Notes under the pieces: model-generated
Databases searched by the model: none
Seen by the model: the letters and a program-made list of their open reading frames with translations, nothing else
Told to the model about the DNA's origin: nothing
Assembly (NCBI GenBank): GCA_905182275.1
Contig: CAJJAU010000076.1
Span: forward strand, 1 to 35,459
Length of the DNA: 35,459 bases
From: a gamma proteobacterium HTCC2207
GTDB lineage: Bacteria; Pseudomonadota; Gammaproteobacteria; Pseudomonadales; Porticoccaceae
Direction: 5' to 3'
Program-made: the position numbers and the translations under genes
Shown here: positions 18,293-26,530 of the stretch, in pieces
Position numbering within the stretch: the stretch's first letter is position 1
Layout: each line of letters begins with the position of its first letter

Positions 18293-18352
18293 GAGATATT
18301 TGCATTTGTCGGTTGTTCGTTAAGATTGAAAGGGTTAAAGATAACTTTGAAT

Positions 18353-18622
18353 TTACTCGCCTTCGCCAAAATAATCGTCAAATAACGCTCGCATCGCAGT
18401 GTGAGCCTGCTCTTGTTCTGGGCCATCAAACTCAAATATAAGATCGGTCCCTTGATTTGCAGCGAGGAGCATTAGTGACATGATACTTTTTGCATCAACT
18501 AGTGGTGGTTTTTCACCCGTGCGAATTGCGCATGAGTAGCGGCCCGCCAGGCTCGCCAATTTGGTTGCGGCGCGAGCATGCAGCCCCAGCTTATTGATAA
18601 CTTTGATTTTAGTTTGGATCAT
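18353..18622 (-). CDS. ptsO: Nitrogen-PTS phosphocarrier NPr (HPr family)
   Basis: 89 residues from the ATG at 18622. The open frame continues to 18754, but the extra 44 residues lie inside the end of rapZ and are not HPr-like. The phosphorylated histidine is H15 in LGLHARAATKLA, and S46 lies in AKSIMSLMLLA, where HPr proteins carry the regulatory serine. NPr passes phosphate from EI-Ntr (PtsP) to EIIA-Ntr (PtsN), a signalling rather than sugar-transport route. It follows rapZ by 19 bases in the conserved rpoN cluster. Confidence 0.95.
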   Translation of the reverse strand: MIQTKIKVINKLGLHARAATKLASLAGRYSCAIRTGEKPPLVDAKSIMSLMLLAANQGTDLIFEFDGPEQEQAHTAMRALFDDYFGEGE

Positions 18623-18641
18623 AACAATATGCCCATCGCGA

Positions 18642-19553
18642 TCACTTGGGCAACTCTTTATGCACGATTTGTACTGAGGGGTAATCTTTTGAAAAATGTT
18701 CATGCAGCCGGTTTGATATATAAACTGACCGATGTTGGCCGCCAGTGCAGCCAATAGAAATAGTCAAATAACTACGATTATTGGCTTGGAATTTAGGAAT
18801 CCATCGCGTCAAGAAGCCAATAATATCAGCAAGCATGGCGGCCACCTCCACCTGACCCTCTAAAAATTCAATAACCCCGGCATCATTGCCATTTTGAATT
18901 CTTAGCTCTTGCTTCCAGTAAGGATTTGGTAGGCATCGTACATCAAAAATAAAGTCAGCTGCATCAGGTAAGCCGCGTTTAAATCCAAAAGATTCAAACA
19001 GGATTGACATGGTATCACTACTATTGGGCACCACAGTATTTTTGATAAGGTCTCGTAGTTGGTGGAGTGAAAGCCCCGAGGTATCAATATTTTGGTCTGA
19101 AATTTTTAGTATTGGTGAAAGTATTTCTTCTTCAAGATCAATAGCTTCAGATAGACCGACAGTGTCGCTACTCAACGGGTGCTTGCGCCGAGTCTCACTA
19201 TATCTGCGGATCAGATCAGACCGACGTGCCTGCAGAAAAATCACGCTGACATCAATACCTCCGGCCTCAATTTGACTTAATATTTCCGGTAGTTTGTTAA
19301 GGTCACCGGCGATATTCCTGGCATCAATACCGACTGCTAGCTGTGTATCATAGTTAGTGGTTGCTGAATTGAGATCGTTCATTAGATCTAGCTGACTATT
19401 GCCGGAGTTCTCTGAGTTGAGTTCCTTGATTAGATTGGGCAACAAACTTGCAGGCAGATTATCAATACAGGTAAATCCTACATCCTCAAGAATATTGAGA
19501 GCGGATGTCTTCCCCGAGCCCGAGCGACCACTAACAATAACCAGACGCAACAT
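18642..19553 (-). CDS. rapZ: RNase adapter/nucleotide-binding protein RapZ
   Basis: 303 residues; E. coli RapZ has 284. The Walker A motif GRSGSGKT is at residues 9-16, followed by DNLPASLLPNL. Further signatures are RRYSETRRKHPL, ESFGFKRGLP, FDVRCLPNP and SIGCTGGQHRSV. Relative to E. coli it has an insertion of about 20 residues (around 50-72, Asn/Ser/Asp-rich). It also lacks the very basic C-terminal tail that contacts GlmY/GlmZ RNAs in enterics, ending instead in VQIVHKELPK. It binds nucleotides and probably links the nitrogen PTS to cell-wall precursor supply. It overlaps the ptsN stop by one base (TAATG). Confidence 0.94.
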   Translation of the reverse strand: MLRLVIVSGRSGSGKTSALNILEDVGFTCIDNLPASLLPNLIKELNSENSGNSQLDLMNDLNSATTNYDTQLAVGIDARNIAGDLNKLPEILSQIEAGGIDVSVIFLQARRSDLIRRYSETRRKHPLSSDTVGLSEAIDLEEEILSPILKISDQNIDTSGLSLHQLRDLIKNTVVPNSSDTMSILFESFGFKRGLPDAADFIFDVRCLPNPYWKQELRIQNGNDAGVIEFLEGQVEVAAMLADIIGFLTRWIPKFQANNRSYLTISIGCTGGQHRSVYISNRLHEHFSKDYPSVQIVHKELPK

Positions 19554-20020
19554 TAGTTAGCGCGCTCCAATGCTATGGCCGTGTTATACAGATCCTGACT
19601 ATTTTCACATTCACGCAGTAACTGTCGAGAAGAACCTTTTTGCATAAGTGCGGCTACTCTCGCCAGCGTGGCCAAATGCTCGTCATTTTTCTCTTCGGGG
19701 ACGATTAACGCAAATATAAGATCAACCGGTTGGTCATCAACGGAATCGAAGTCTATAGGATTCTCAAGCGTTAATAGGCACCCGTGGATTCGCTTCACCC
19801 CTAGGGCCCTGCAATGAGGTATCGCTACTCCATCCCCTATAGCCGTACTACCGAGTTTTTCACGCGCCACAAAACTGTGAAATAGATTCTCAGCTTGATC
19901 CTCATCATTGCCTAAGTAGTCACTGACCAAGGATGATAAATTTTCAAGAACACGCTTCTTACTTGGCCAGGCTAAGCGACTTTGTGTTGTGACAGGAGAG
20001 AGGATGTCGGTGATTTTCAT
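19553..20020 (-). CDS. ptsN: Nitrogen regulatory EIIA protein (EIIA-Ntr)
   Basis: 155 residues, the normal size. The phosphorylated histidine is H69 in GVAIPHCR, preceded by REKLGSTAIGDG. PtsN is the last acceptor in the PtsP-PtsO-PtsN chain and regulates potassium homeostasis, phosphate signalling and other processes in its unphosphorylated form. It sits 8 bases after hpf and is coupled to rapZ. Confidence 0.96.
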   Translation of the reverse strand: MKITDILSPVTTQSRLAWPSKKRVLENLSSLVSDYLGNDEDQAENLFHSFVAREKLGSTAIGDGVAIPHCRALGVKRIHGCLLTLENPIDFDSVDDQPVDLIFALIVPEEKNDEHLATLARVAALMQKGSSRQLLRECENSQDLYNTAIALERAN

Positions 20021-20028
20021 TGTTTCGG

Positions 20029-20316
20029 TTAGTGCCCCCGGTGTTTTTCTTTGTGCTTAATAATTTGTCTGTCTAACTTGTCGGCCAGAGCATCTATTGC
20101 CGCATACATATCCTCATGCTCGGCTATGGCGAAAAGCTCTGCACCGCTTACATGAACTGTAGCCTCGGCCTTCTGTCTCAATTTCTCGACGGTCAGCATT
20201 ACAGTAGTGCTAGTTATTTGTTCGTAGTGCCGCTCTAGTTTTGATAATTTATTGGTAACGTATTCTCTTATTGGGTCTGTGACGTCTAAATGGTGCCCAC
20301 TGATGGTCATCTGCAT
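20029..20316 (-). CDS. hpf: Short ribosome hibernation promoting factor
   Basis: 95 residues, the short HPF form without the C-terminal dimerisation domain of long HPF. It contains the core MTISGHHLDVTDPIREYV and the basic helix ALADKLDRQIIKHKEKH. It binds the 30S decoding region and, with RMF, helps form 100S ribosomes in stationary phase. The gene has a good ribosome-binding site (GGAG about 8 bases before the ATG), overlapping the end of rpoN's downstream spacer of 12 bases. Position directly after rpoN is conserved across gammaproteobacteria. Confidence 0.95.
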   Translation of the reverse strand: MQMTISGHHLDVTDPIREYVTNKLSKLERHYEQITSTTVMLTVEKLRQKAEATVHVSGAELFAIAEHEDMYAAIDALADKLDRQIIKHKEKHRGH

Positions 20317-20328
20317 GTAATACTCCTT

Positions 20329-21864
20329 TTAGATAGTATTTTCGAATCGTTTTCTCTGGCTCGAAGACGGTATGCCCAGGCTCTCTCTATATTTGGCTAC
20401 CGTGCGGCGAGCCACCTGAATCCCTTGCTGTTCCAGTAAAGCCATTAGTTTGTTGTCACTTAATGGCTTCGAAGGCCTTTCCGCCTCAATCAGAGTTTTT
20501 AGAATAGCGCAAACTGCCGTTGATGAACACTCTCCACCAGAGGAAGTGCCAACATGACTTGAGAAAAAATACTTTAACTCAAAAATTCCTTGTGGCGTGG
20601 CTAAATATTTTGCTGTAGTTACGCGCGATATTGTTGACTCGTGTAGTTCTAATCTAGTCGCAATATCGGCCAAAACCATCGGTTTCATGCCAATGGGGCC
20701 ATCATCTAGAAACGCTTGCTGTAGCTCTACGACAGTAATAGCAACACGCATCAATGTTTCATTACGACTTTCCAGGCTACGCAAAAACCATCGCGCTTCT
20801 GCTAAATTATCTTTTAAATACTGATTTTGTTCACTATTGTCAGAGCGCTTGATTAAGCTTGAGTAGACTTCGTTTATCTTGAGGCGCGGCATGTTGCTGT
20901 CATTGAGACGGACTTGCCAGCGGCCAGCAATTTTCTCTACGTAGGCATCAGGCGCAATATATTCAGTGTTATTTTCGGCTAAGGATTCACCCGGGCGAGG
21001 ATTCAAACTTTGAATCAATTTAATGGCACTTTGTAGTTCATCTATTTCATAGTGAGTTTTCTTGGCAAGACTGTTGAGATCTATAGAGGCAATATCGGTT
21101 AAAAACTCAGAGGTGAGTCTTATAGCTTGGACGACAAAAGGAGTGTCCGTCGACAACTGATATAGCTGAATCAGAAGGCATTCGCGAACATTCCTGGCAA
21201 GTACTCCGGGAGGATCAAACTGCTGTAGTCTATGCAGTACTGCTAATAATTCATCCTCCTCTATCGGATCATCCGAGGTATTGGACTCGTGGTGAGATAT
21301 TATGTCGGCTAAATTTTCATTGATAAAACCTGAATTTTCGATTGAATCTATAAAAGCTTCAGCAATCTGTTTGTCTCGCAGAGTAAAAGGCGTTAAGTTC
21401 AATTGCCACAACAGGTGATCTTGGAGTGATTCAGTAACCTGATAGACCTGCTCCCAATTAGCCTCTCCACTAGTATTCGATGTAGGGGGGCTGGCGCTGA
21501 AATTCTCTTCCCAGTTTGCTTCAACGGCTAACTCTGTAGATTTCTCAGTCAGCCAATCATTCTCTGCTTCAATTTCGGTAATTGGTTTTTCTGTTGCGTC
21601 CTCAGCGACATTATGATTTTTATTATCATCGAGGTTTAGTCCGCCAGTCATCGTATTCTCATATTCAGAGGGAGACTTTTCAGGATCATCGCTCGACTGG
21701 CTGCCTGCCCCTTCATCGACTTCTAATAGAGGATTACTGTAAATTTGTTCAGTGATTTCTTGACTTAACTCGAGGGTAGACAACTGTAATAACTTAATCG
21801 CCTGCTGCAACTGGGGCGTCATCGTTAACTGTTGGCTAAATTTTAATTGTAAGCCTGGGCGCAT
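20329..21864 (-). CDS. rpoN: RNA polymerase sigma-54 factor
   Basis: 511 residues. Region I is the Gln/Leu-rich activator-responsive segment (QLTMTPQLQQAIKLLQLSTLEL). An acidic region II (about 50-130) follows, then the core-binding region, the HTH part (FELKYFFSSHVGTSSGGECS) and the RpoN box ARRTVAKYRE at 485-494, which reads the -24 promoter element. All hallmarks are intact. The ATG at 21864 has no strong ribosome-binding site. The 86-base gap to lptB contains a near-perfect sigma-54 promoter and an overlapping sigma-70-like one, so autoregulation is likely. Confidence 0.97.
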   Translation of the reverse strand: MRPGLQLKFSQQLTMTPQLQQAIKLLQLSTLELSQEITEQIYSNPLLEVDEGAGSQSSDDPEKSPSEYENTMTGGLNLDDNKNHNVAEDATEKPITEIEAENDWLTEKSTELAVEANWEENFSASPPTSNTSGEANWEQVYQVTESLQDHLLWQLNLTPFTLRDKQIAEAFIDSIENSGFINENLADIISHHESNTSDDPIEEDELLAVLHRLQQFDPPGVLARNVRECLLIQLYQLSTDTPFVVQAIRLTSEFLTDIASIDLNSLAKKTHYEIDELQSAIKLIQSLNPRPGESLAENNTEYIAPDAYVEKIAGRWQVRLNDSNMPRLKINEVYSSLIKRSDNSEQNQYLKDNLAEARWFLRSLESRNETLMRVAITVVELQQAFLDDGPIGMKPMVLADIATRLELHESTISRVTTAKYLATPQGIFELKYFFSSHVGTSSGGECSSTAVCAILKTLIEAERPSKPLSDNKLMALLEQQGIQVARRTVAKYRESLGIPSSSQRKRFENTI

Positions 21865-21891
21865 ATTAAATAGTTATAAGTCTAGTTGGAC

Positions 21892-21907
21892 TGCAATTTT
21901 AGTGCCA
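21892..21907 (-). promoter_or_regulatory. Sigma-54 (-24/-12) promoter upstream of rpoN
   Basis: On the minus strand the sequence is TGGCAC-TAAAA-TTGCA. This matches the sigma-54 consensus TGGCAC-N5-TTGCW at every fixed position, and the GG and GC doublets are separated by exactly 10 bases. Expected transcription start is near 21881, about 17 bases before the rpoN ATG. It reads toward rpoN. It is a pattern match in a short intergenic space, not an experimental site. Confidence 0.7.
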
Positions 21908-21925
21908 ACACTATCAGTATGGCAA
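21896..21925 (-). promoter_or_regulatory. Sigma-70-like promoter for rpoN overlapping the sigma-54 box
   Basis: Minus strand: TTGCCA (21925-21920), an 18-base spacer, then TAAAAT (21901-21896). Each hexamer matches five of six consensus bases (TTGACA, TATAAT). The -10 lies inside the sigma-54 element at 21892-21907, so binding of one holoenzyme would exclude the other. Confidence 0.55.
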
Positions 21926-21930
21926 TGCAT

Positions 21931-21954
21931 TTAATAATAATAAGATATTATTAA
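21931..21954. repeat. 9-bp AT-only inverted repeat at the lptB stop / rpoN upstream region
   Basis: TTAATAATA (21931-21939) and TATTATTAA (21946-21954) are perfect inverse copies around a 6-base loop, overlapping the lptB stop codon. It lies 24-47 bases upstream of the -24 box. A sequence TATCTTATTATTA on the minus strand is a partial match (two mismatches) to the IHF consensus, and IHF often bends DNA at this distance from sigma-54 promoters. A weak terminator stem is the other reading. Confidence 0.4.
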
Positions 21955-22676
21955 AGGGTGAAATGCTCGCCAAGATAGGTTTTTTTAACCTTTTCGTCCT
22001 TTAAAATATGCTCGGTAGTGCCTTCGGCAATAACATGGCCTTCGCCAATAATATATGCGTGTTCGCATATGTCTAGAGTTTCTCTCACGTTGTGATCAGT
22101 GATTAGAACGCCAATACCTTTATCGCGGAGGTGACGAATAATGTTTTTAATATCATTAACAGAGATAGGGTCAACCCCTGCAAAAGGCTCATCAAGTAAT
22201 ATAAATTGAGGATCAGCCGCCAGCGCGCGAGCAATCTCAACGCGCCGTCTCTCTCCTCCAGAAAGGCTCATGCCGATACTTTTCGCCAAATGAGAAATGT
22301 GGAATTCGTTTAACAATGTTGTCAGTATCTCGTTGCGCTCACGTCGAGAGAGAGCTTTTCTCGTTTCCAATATTGCTAGAATATTATCTTCAACGCTAAG
22401 TGTTCTGAAAATAGAAGGCTCTTGTGGCAAATACCCGAGCCCTCTGCGAGCGCGACCATGCATCGGCAAAGCTGTTATATCTTCACCATCAATGTAAACA
22501 TTGCCGCCGTCTTGTGCCACCAAGCCTACAATCATGTAGAAGCAGGTAGTTTTACCGGCGCCATTAGGACCTAGTAGCCCAACAATTTCCCCTTGCTTTA
22601 CTGACAGAGACACATCTTTTACGATCGGTCTTTTGGCATAAGCCTTAGCAAGATTTCGTGCCTCTAAGACGGCCAT
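21951..22676 (-). CDS. lptB: LPS export ABC transporter ATPase LptB
   Basis: 241 residues. Walker A GPNGAGKT is at 36-43, the Q-loop is YLPQEPSIF, the ABC signature LSGGERRR is followed by Walker [14 protein letters not shown], and the switch histidine is in ITDHNVRE. LptB drives LPS extraction from the inner membrane with LptF and LptG (encoded elsewhere) and passes it to LptC. The start overlaps the lptA stop by one base (TAATG). Confidence 0.97.
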   Translation of the reverse strand: MAVLEARNLAKAYAKRPIVKDVSLSVKQGEIVGLLGPNGAGKTTCFYMIVGLVAQDGGNVYIDGEDITALPMHGRARRGLGYLPQEPSIFRTLSVEDNILAILETRKALSRRERNEILTTLLNEFHISHLAKSIGMSLSGGERRRVEIARALAADPQFILLDEPFAGVDPISVNDIKNIIRHLRDKGIGVLITDHNVRETLDICEHAYIIGEGHVIAEGTTEHILKDEKVKKTYLGEHFTL

Positions 22677-23239
22677 TAGGTGATGTCCTTTAATTGATCT
22701 GACAATGTTTCTTTTTCGCTTGGCAGTTCTTCATCTATTGTATTTTGATTGAACGGTGGAATGACCAGTTGAATCCGCTTTTGTTCACCTTCCTCGTTAC
22801 CCTTGGCTGTCCATGTACCTTTTGCTAGGTCATAGTTAATGCTATCGCCCTTTATAGAGGTACCGTTGCGAGTCAATGCAGCATTGCTCTTTAAGTTAAT
22901 CGCATCTTCAGTAACAAGATACTCAATACTCTCAGCGCGCGCGATGATTAGGTTATCATCAATTGCAGACATTTGTTGGTAACGCGCGGGTGCTCCGGTA
23001 CACGATATACGACTGACCTTGTCATCTTCGTAGTAAATAATCACTCGGTCAGCGTTGATTAGAGTAGTACCTTGCCGAATAACCACATTGCCACGATACT
23101 CTGTCAGTCCGGTGACCTCATTGCGCTTAGCATAGTTAGCATTGACTGCAATAGCTTGATTGCCATCAGCATAAACCGATGCCGACAGCATAGGCAGGAC
23201 TAAGCAAAAGAACAGTAGAATGTATCTAAGTAGCTTCAT
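22676..23239 (-). CDS. lptA: LPS transport periplasmic bridge protein LptA
   Basis: 187 residues from the ATG at 23239; an in-frame GTG at 23248 adds three residues. A signal peptide is clear ([20 protein letters not shown], cleavage near SVYA-DG). The OstA-like beta-jellyroll repeats follow ([37 protein letters not shown]). LptA polymerises between LptC and LptD to carry LPS across the periplasm. The gene overlaps the end of lptC by 14 bases. Confidence 0.94.
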   Translation of the reverse strand: MKLLRYILLFFCLVLPMLSASVYADGNQAIAVNANYAKRNEVTGLTEYRGNVVIRQGTTLINADRVIIYYEDDKVSRISCTGAPARYQQMSAIDDNLIIARAESIEYLVTEDAINLKSNAALTRNGTSIKGDSINYDLAKGTWTAKGNEEGEQKRIQLVIPPFNQNTIDEELPSEKETLSDQLKDIT

Positions 23240-23801
23240 GAACGGCACGGACTTTGGAGTTCATCGTAAAAATCTCTTCACTAAGGTTGGCATTGAGTCC
23301 CTTGCCAGAGACCGATAATGCGGGAGTGGTTAAAGTAAAATTACCATCTGTTGTAATTAGCATGTTGGGGGCATCGTACTCGAGGCTATCTGAGGTCATT
23401 ATGCTCTGGCTATTTTTACCGGCGATAACCGCTTCTACGTCACCATTTAATACTAGGTTGCGACCGTCCTCAGAAAGGGTTCCGGTGTTGGCAACAAAAG
23501 ATACACCGGTATCTTCGCCTTTACCTTTGTTAGAGACAGTAACAAAACGCGGTGTAGAAAGTACCACTCCAGATTCGCCTTTAAATAATTCCATCTTAGA
23601 CGAGGTAAGGAAGAACAACTCATCGCCATTATCTGAAAAACGCCGACTGCTTATTCCAGTCATATAGCTATCAACACTGCGTTTTTGAACCAGTTGACCG
23701 TCATTTTTACGCATAAAAGATTCTGGAGGAGAATCCCATACCACCAAAAACCAACCGACAATCAGTAGCAAAATAACACTTATGAATGATTGACGAATCA
23801 C
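23226..23801 (-). CDS. lptC: LPS export membrane protein LptC
   Basis: 191 residues from GTG at 23801, which overlaps the kdsC stop by four bases (GTGA). A single N-terminal membrane helix (SFISVILLLIVGWFLVVW) is followed by a periplasmic OstA/LptC-type beta domain (VSFVANTGTLSEDGRNLVLNG). LptC is bitopic and receives LPS from LptB2FG. Sequence conservation is modest, as is usual in this family; the position between kdsC and lptA confirms the call. Confidence 0.92.
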   Translation of the reverse strand: MIRQSFISVILLLIVGWFLVVWDSPPESFMRKNDGQLVQKRSVDSYMTGISSRRFSDNGDELFFLTSSKMELFKGESGVVLSTPRFVTVSNKGKGEDTGVSFVANTGTLSEDGRNLVLNGDVEAVIAGKNSQSIMTSDSLEYDAPNMLITTDGNFTLTTPALSVSGKGLNANLSEEIFTMNSKVRAVHEAT

Positions 23802-24331
23802 TTAAATTGCTCCACAAGAGCATCAAATTTATTCTGGGCTCTGAGGATCATCTCCGCAGCTTCGCGCACGGCACCATCGCCACCGGACCGTCGTGTCTGC
23901 CAAGCTGCCTCTGTAGTCAAAGTACTGCTAGCATTTGCTACAGTGATACCTAATCCGACGGTGTTGATGACTGAAAGATCGGGAAGGTCATCTCCCATGA
24001 AGGCAATTTCATTTAAACCCAAATTCATGCCTTGTAATAATTCTCTCAAAGCGGTTAATTTGTCTTCACGACCTTGAATGACAGGGCTGATCCCCAGCTC
24101 ATCGGCTCGTCTTTGCAATAAAGCAGACACACGCCCGGTTATTATTCCAACTTGTATTCCGGCTTGCTGCAGCAATTTTATACCCAGACCATCTTGAATA
24201 TTAAAAGCCTTCAATTCTTCGCCGCTATTGCCGTAGTAGAGCTTCCCATCGGTTAGCACACCATCTACATCAAGAAGCAAAAGTTTGATATTTTTCGCAG
24301 CGCTGAGTATATCTTTAGAAGGAATAGGCAC
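23798..24331 (-). CDS. kdsC: KDO-8-phosphate phosphatase
   Basis: 177 residues from GTG at 24331, which shares one base with the kdsD stop (TAGTG). HAD-superfamily motif I is DVDGVLTDG with nucleophile D21 and D23. Motif II is in GIITGR and the later acidic pair in FMGDDLPDL. It removes phosphate from KDO-8-P, giving KDO for LPS inner core. It belongs with kdsD upstream and the lpt genes downstream. Confidence 0.95.
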   Translation of the reverse strand: MPIPSKDILSAAKNIKLLLLDVDGVLTDGKLYYGNSGEELKAFNIQDGLGIKLLQQAGIQVGIITGRVSALLQRRADELGISPVIQGREDKLTALRELLQGMNLGLNEIAFMGDDLPDLSVINTVGLGITVANASSTLTTEAAWQTRRSGGDGAVREAAEMILRAQNKFDALVEQFK

Positions 24332-25296
24332 TAAACGACTCCCGCTCGAAGAATGTCATGCAGATGGACCACACCTGCAGGGTGTTGATGATCATCCTCA
24401 ACAATAAGCGCTGTTATGCTTGAGTTTTCCATAATCGTTAAGGCTTCAGCAGCTAACATATTTTGATGGATAGTTTTTGGGCTCATGGACATCACATCAC
24501 CGATGGGTGTATTTGTAATGTCGACACTTAAATCAAAAATTCGACGCAAATCACCATCGGTAAAGATACCTATTAATTTATTTTCCGGGGACATAACGGT
24601 GGTCATTCCGAAGCCCTTTTGGGTCATTTCAAGAAGAGCCGCTTGCAGTGGTTGGTCGGCCATTACTGAGGGCATCTCATCACCTCTATGCATAATATCG
24701 CCGACGCGGAGCAGTAGCTTACGTCCTAAGGCACCCCCGGGGTGGGAAAAAGCAAAGTCCTCGGCGGTAAATCCTCGAGCCTCTAGAAGTGCTATCGCGA
24801 GTGCATCTCCCATCACTAAGGTAACGGTAGTGCTGGTTGTTGGGGCTAAGTTTAGAGGGCAGGCCTCACTGCTTACCGATACATCTAGATTTGCGCAGGC
24901 CGCTTGAGCCAGCTGAGATTGATCATCGCCGGTCATACTAATCAAAGGGATGCCCAAACGAATAATTAACGGTATTAGAGTAAGAATTTCATTAGTATTA
25001 CCCGAATTGGATATCGCAATCACCACGTCACCTTTGGTGATCATGCCAAGATCACCATGACTGGCCTCTCCTGGATGGACAAAAAATGCAGGTGTGCCTG
25101 TGCTGGCTAGTGTTGCTGCAATTTTGTTGCCTATATGGCCTGACTTTCCCATGCCGATAACGACAACGCGACCTTCGCAGGACAGAATCGTTTTGCATGC
25201 AGTGACAAAGGGGACGCCGATTCTAGACGACAGCTCTCTTACTGCATCGGTCTCCATTTGAATAGTTCGCTTGCCTGACTCTATAAAGTCTGTCAT
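24331..25296 (-). CDS. kdsD: Arabinose-5-phosphate isomerase KdsD
   Basis: 321 residues from the ATG at 25296 (MTDFIESGKRTIQ), which aligns with the E. coli N-terminus. The open frame continues to a TTG at 25365, but that has no ribosome-binding site. An SIS domain occupies about 30-180 (VVVIGMGKSGHIGNKIAATL, HPGEASHGDLGM, ISNSGNTNEIL). Two CBS domains fill the C-terminal part. It converts ribulose-5-P to arabinose-5-P, the first step of KDO synthesis, in the cytoplasm. Confidence 0.95.
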   Translation of the reverse strand: MTDFIESGKRTIQMETDAVRELSSRIGVPFVTACKTILSCEGRVVVIGMGKSGHIGNKIAATLASTGTPAFFVHPGEASHGDLGMITKGDVVIAISNSGNTNEILTLIPLIIRLGIPLISMTGDDQSQLAQAACANLDVSVSSEACPLNLAPTTSTTVTLVMGDALAIALLEARGFTAEDFAFSHPGGALGRKLLLRVGDIMHRGDEMPSVMADQPLQAALLEMTQKGFGMTTVMSPENKLIGIFTDGDLRRIFDLSVDITNTPIGDVMSMSPKTIHQNMLAAEALTIMENSSITALIVEDDHQHPAGVVHLHDILRAGVV

Positions 25297-25372
25297 TTCA
25301 AAATCCGAGGTTTTGCGTTCAGTTATTGTTGTAGTCGCTATTATATGATGAAAAGGGCTGATCAAGTAAGCA

Positions 25373-26365
25373 TTAGCTTGTAACCATTGAAGGCCACAAA
25401 ATTATGTAGTAACTACAATAGGCCGCCAACAAGATGACACCAATAACTCTAGAAATAAAAGCGCCACCTGGTGTTTTAGCGCCTTTTATAAGCGCAAACG
25501 CGACGATCGCTACCAGTAGTAGGGTCATTGCAGCTAGGGCAACATAGTCTCGAGTAAAAACCTCTGGAGATAGAGCGATTGGTGAAATTATCCCTGCGGC
25601 TGTCATCACTAACAAAATATTAAATAGATTTGAGCCGAAAATATTTCCCACGGCGATGTCATGATGGCCGCGCTTTGCGCTCATAACCGACGCGGCTAAT
25701 TCAGGAAGGCTGGTGCCAATAGCGACGACCGTTAAACCTATAATAAGATCGCTAATTCCAAAATGAAGGGCAATTGACTTAGCGCCCCAAACCGTGACTT
25801 CTGCGCCGACTAAGAGAACACCCAGTCCAATGAAAAGCCAGATACTAGATTTTTTTAAGCTAACATTGGGTTCCAGGTCTTCGTGGTCAGCAATTTCTGA
25901 ATCAGGGTGACTCTTTTTGTACTTCACCACCATGATAAGCAAGGGAATGACCAGTAGACCAAGAGCAAGGCTCTCGATACGATTTAGTTGGCCGTCATAG
26001 AGGCATAATCCAGCCAATGCTGTAATCAGTAAGAGCACTGGAGTTTCTTGGTACAGTAGGTGTTTTTGAACTGGAATGGGTGCCACCAGCGCAGTAATGC
26101 CGAGTACTAGCCCGATATTGGCAAGGTTTGATCCGATCGCATTACCCACAGCGAGCCCACCAGAATTTTTCAACGCAGCATTTATCGACACAATTATTTC
26201 GGGCGCAGAAGTACCGATTGAAACGACGGTCAATCCGATGACCAGCGAAGAGATCCCAAGACTGCGTGCAATACCGACACTGCCGCTAACAAACCTGTCT
26301 GCACCCCATATTAGGCCGCATAGGCCCGCAATTAAAGCGACAATAGGGATTGAAAGTGCTGGCAT
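25373..26365 (-). CDS. yrbG: Sodium/calcium exchanger family protein (YrbG-like)
   Basis: 330 residues from the ATG at 26365, which has GGAG six bases upstream; an ATG at 26389 without a ribosome-binding site would add eight residues. The two inverted alpha repeats of the CaCA family are evident: SIGTSAPEIIVSINA with GNAIGSNLANIG, and AIGTSLPELAASVMSA with GNIFGSNLFNI. About ten membrane helices are expected. It is an inner-membrane cation antiporter; the ion specificity is not proven. It heads the minus-strand kds-lpt-rpoN series, 76 bases from kdsD, and diverges from mlaC. Confidence 0.92.
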   Translation of the reverse strand: MPALSIPIVALIAGLCGLIWGADRFVSGSVGIARSLGISSLVIGLTVVSIGTSAPEIIVSINAALKNSGGLAVGNAIGSNLANIGLVLGITALVAPIPVQKHLLYQETPVLLLITALAGLCLYDGQLNRIESLALGLLVIPLLIMVVKYKKSHPDSEIADHEDLEPNVSLKKSSIWLFIGLGVLLVGAEVTVWGAKSIALHFGISDLIIGLTVVAIGTSLPELAASVMSAKRGHHDIAVGNIFGSNLFNILLVMTAAGIISPIALSPEVFTRDYVALAAMTLLLVAIVAFALIKGAKTPGGAFISRVIGVILLAAYCSYYIILWPSMVTS

Positions 26366-26416
26366 GAGATCTCCAAAGATCGTGTGCATTGTATTTATTC
26401 GACTACCTGAGAATGG

Positions 26417-26422
26417 TATAGT
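26417..26422 (+). promoter_or_regulatory. Possible -10 element for mlaC-ibaG-murA
   Basis: TATAGT is followed by a GC-rich discriminator (GCGCGAC), as in strong housekeeping promoters, but no convincing -35 hexamer lies 16-18 bases upstream. It would leave a leader of about 100 bases containing a small stem (CAGCTC/GAGCTG, 26487-26501). Confidence 0.3.
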
Positions 26423-26530
26423 GCGCGACTGGAAAAGTATGCAGTGTATCAGCAGAAACTTTTTATGCTAGAAAATAGCTATACAGCAGCTCTAGGAGCT
26501 GAGTTAAAGGATTAACAGAGGAAACAAATT

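Noticed and set aside
18623-18754. 44-residue N-terminal extension of ptsO
   Set aside because: It lies inside the 3' end of rapZ in another frame and is not HPr-like; the ATG at 18622 gives the standard 89-residue protein with H15.
24485-24907. 140-codon open frame antisense to kdsD
   Set aside because: Shadow of the conserved SIS/CBS coding sequence; no motif.
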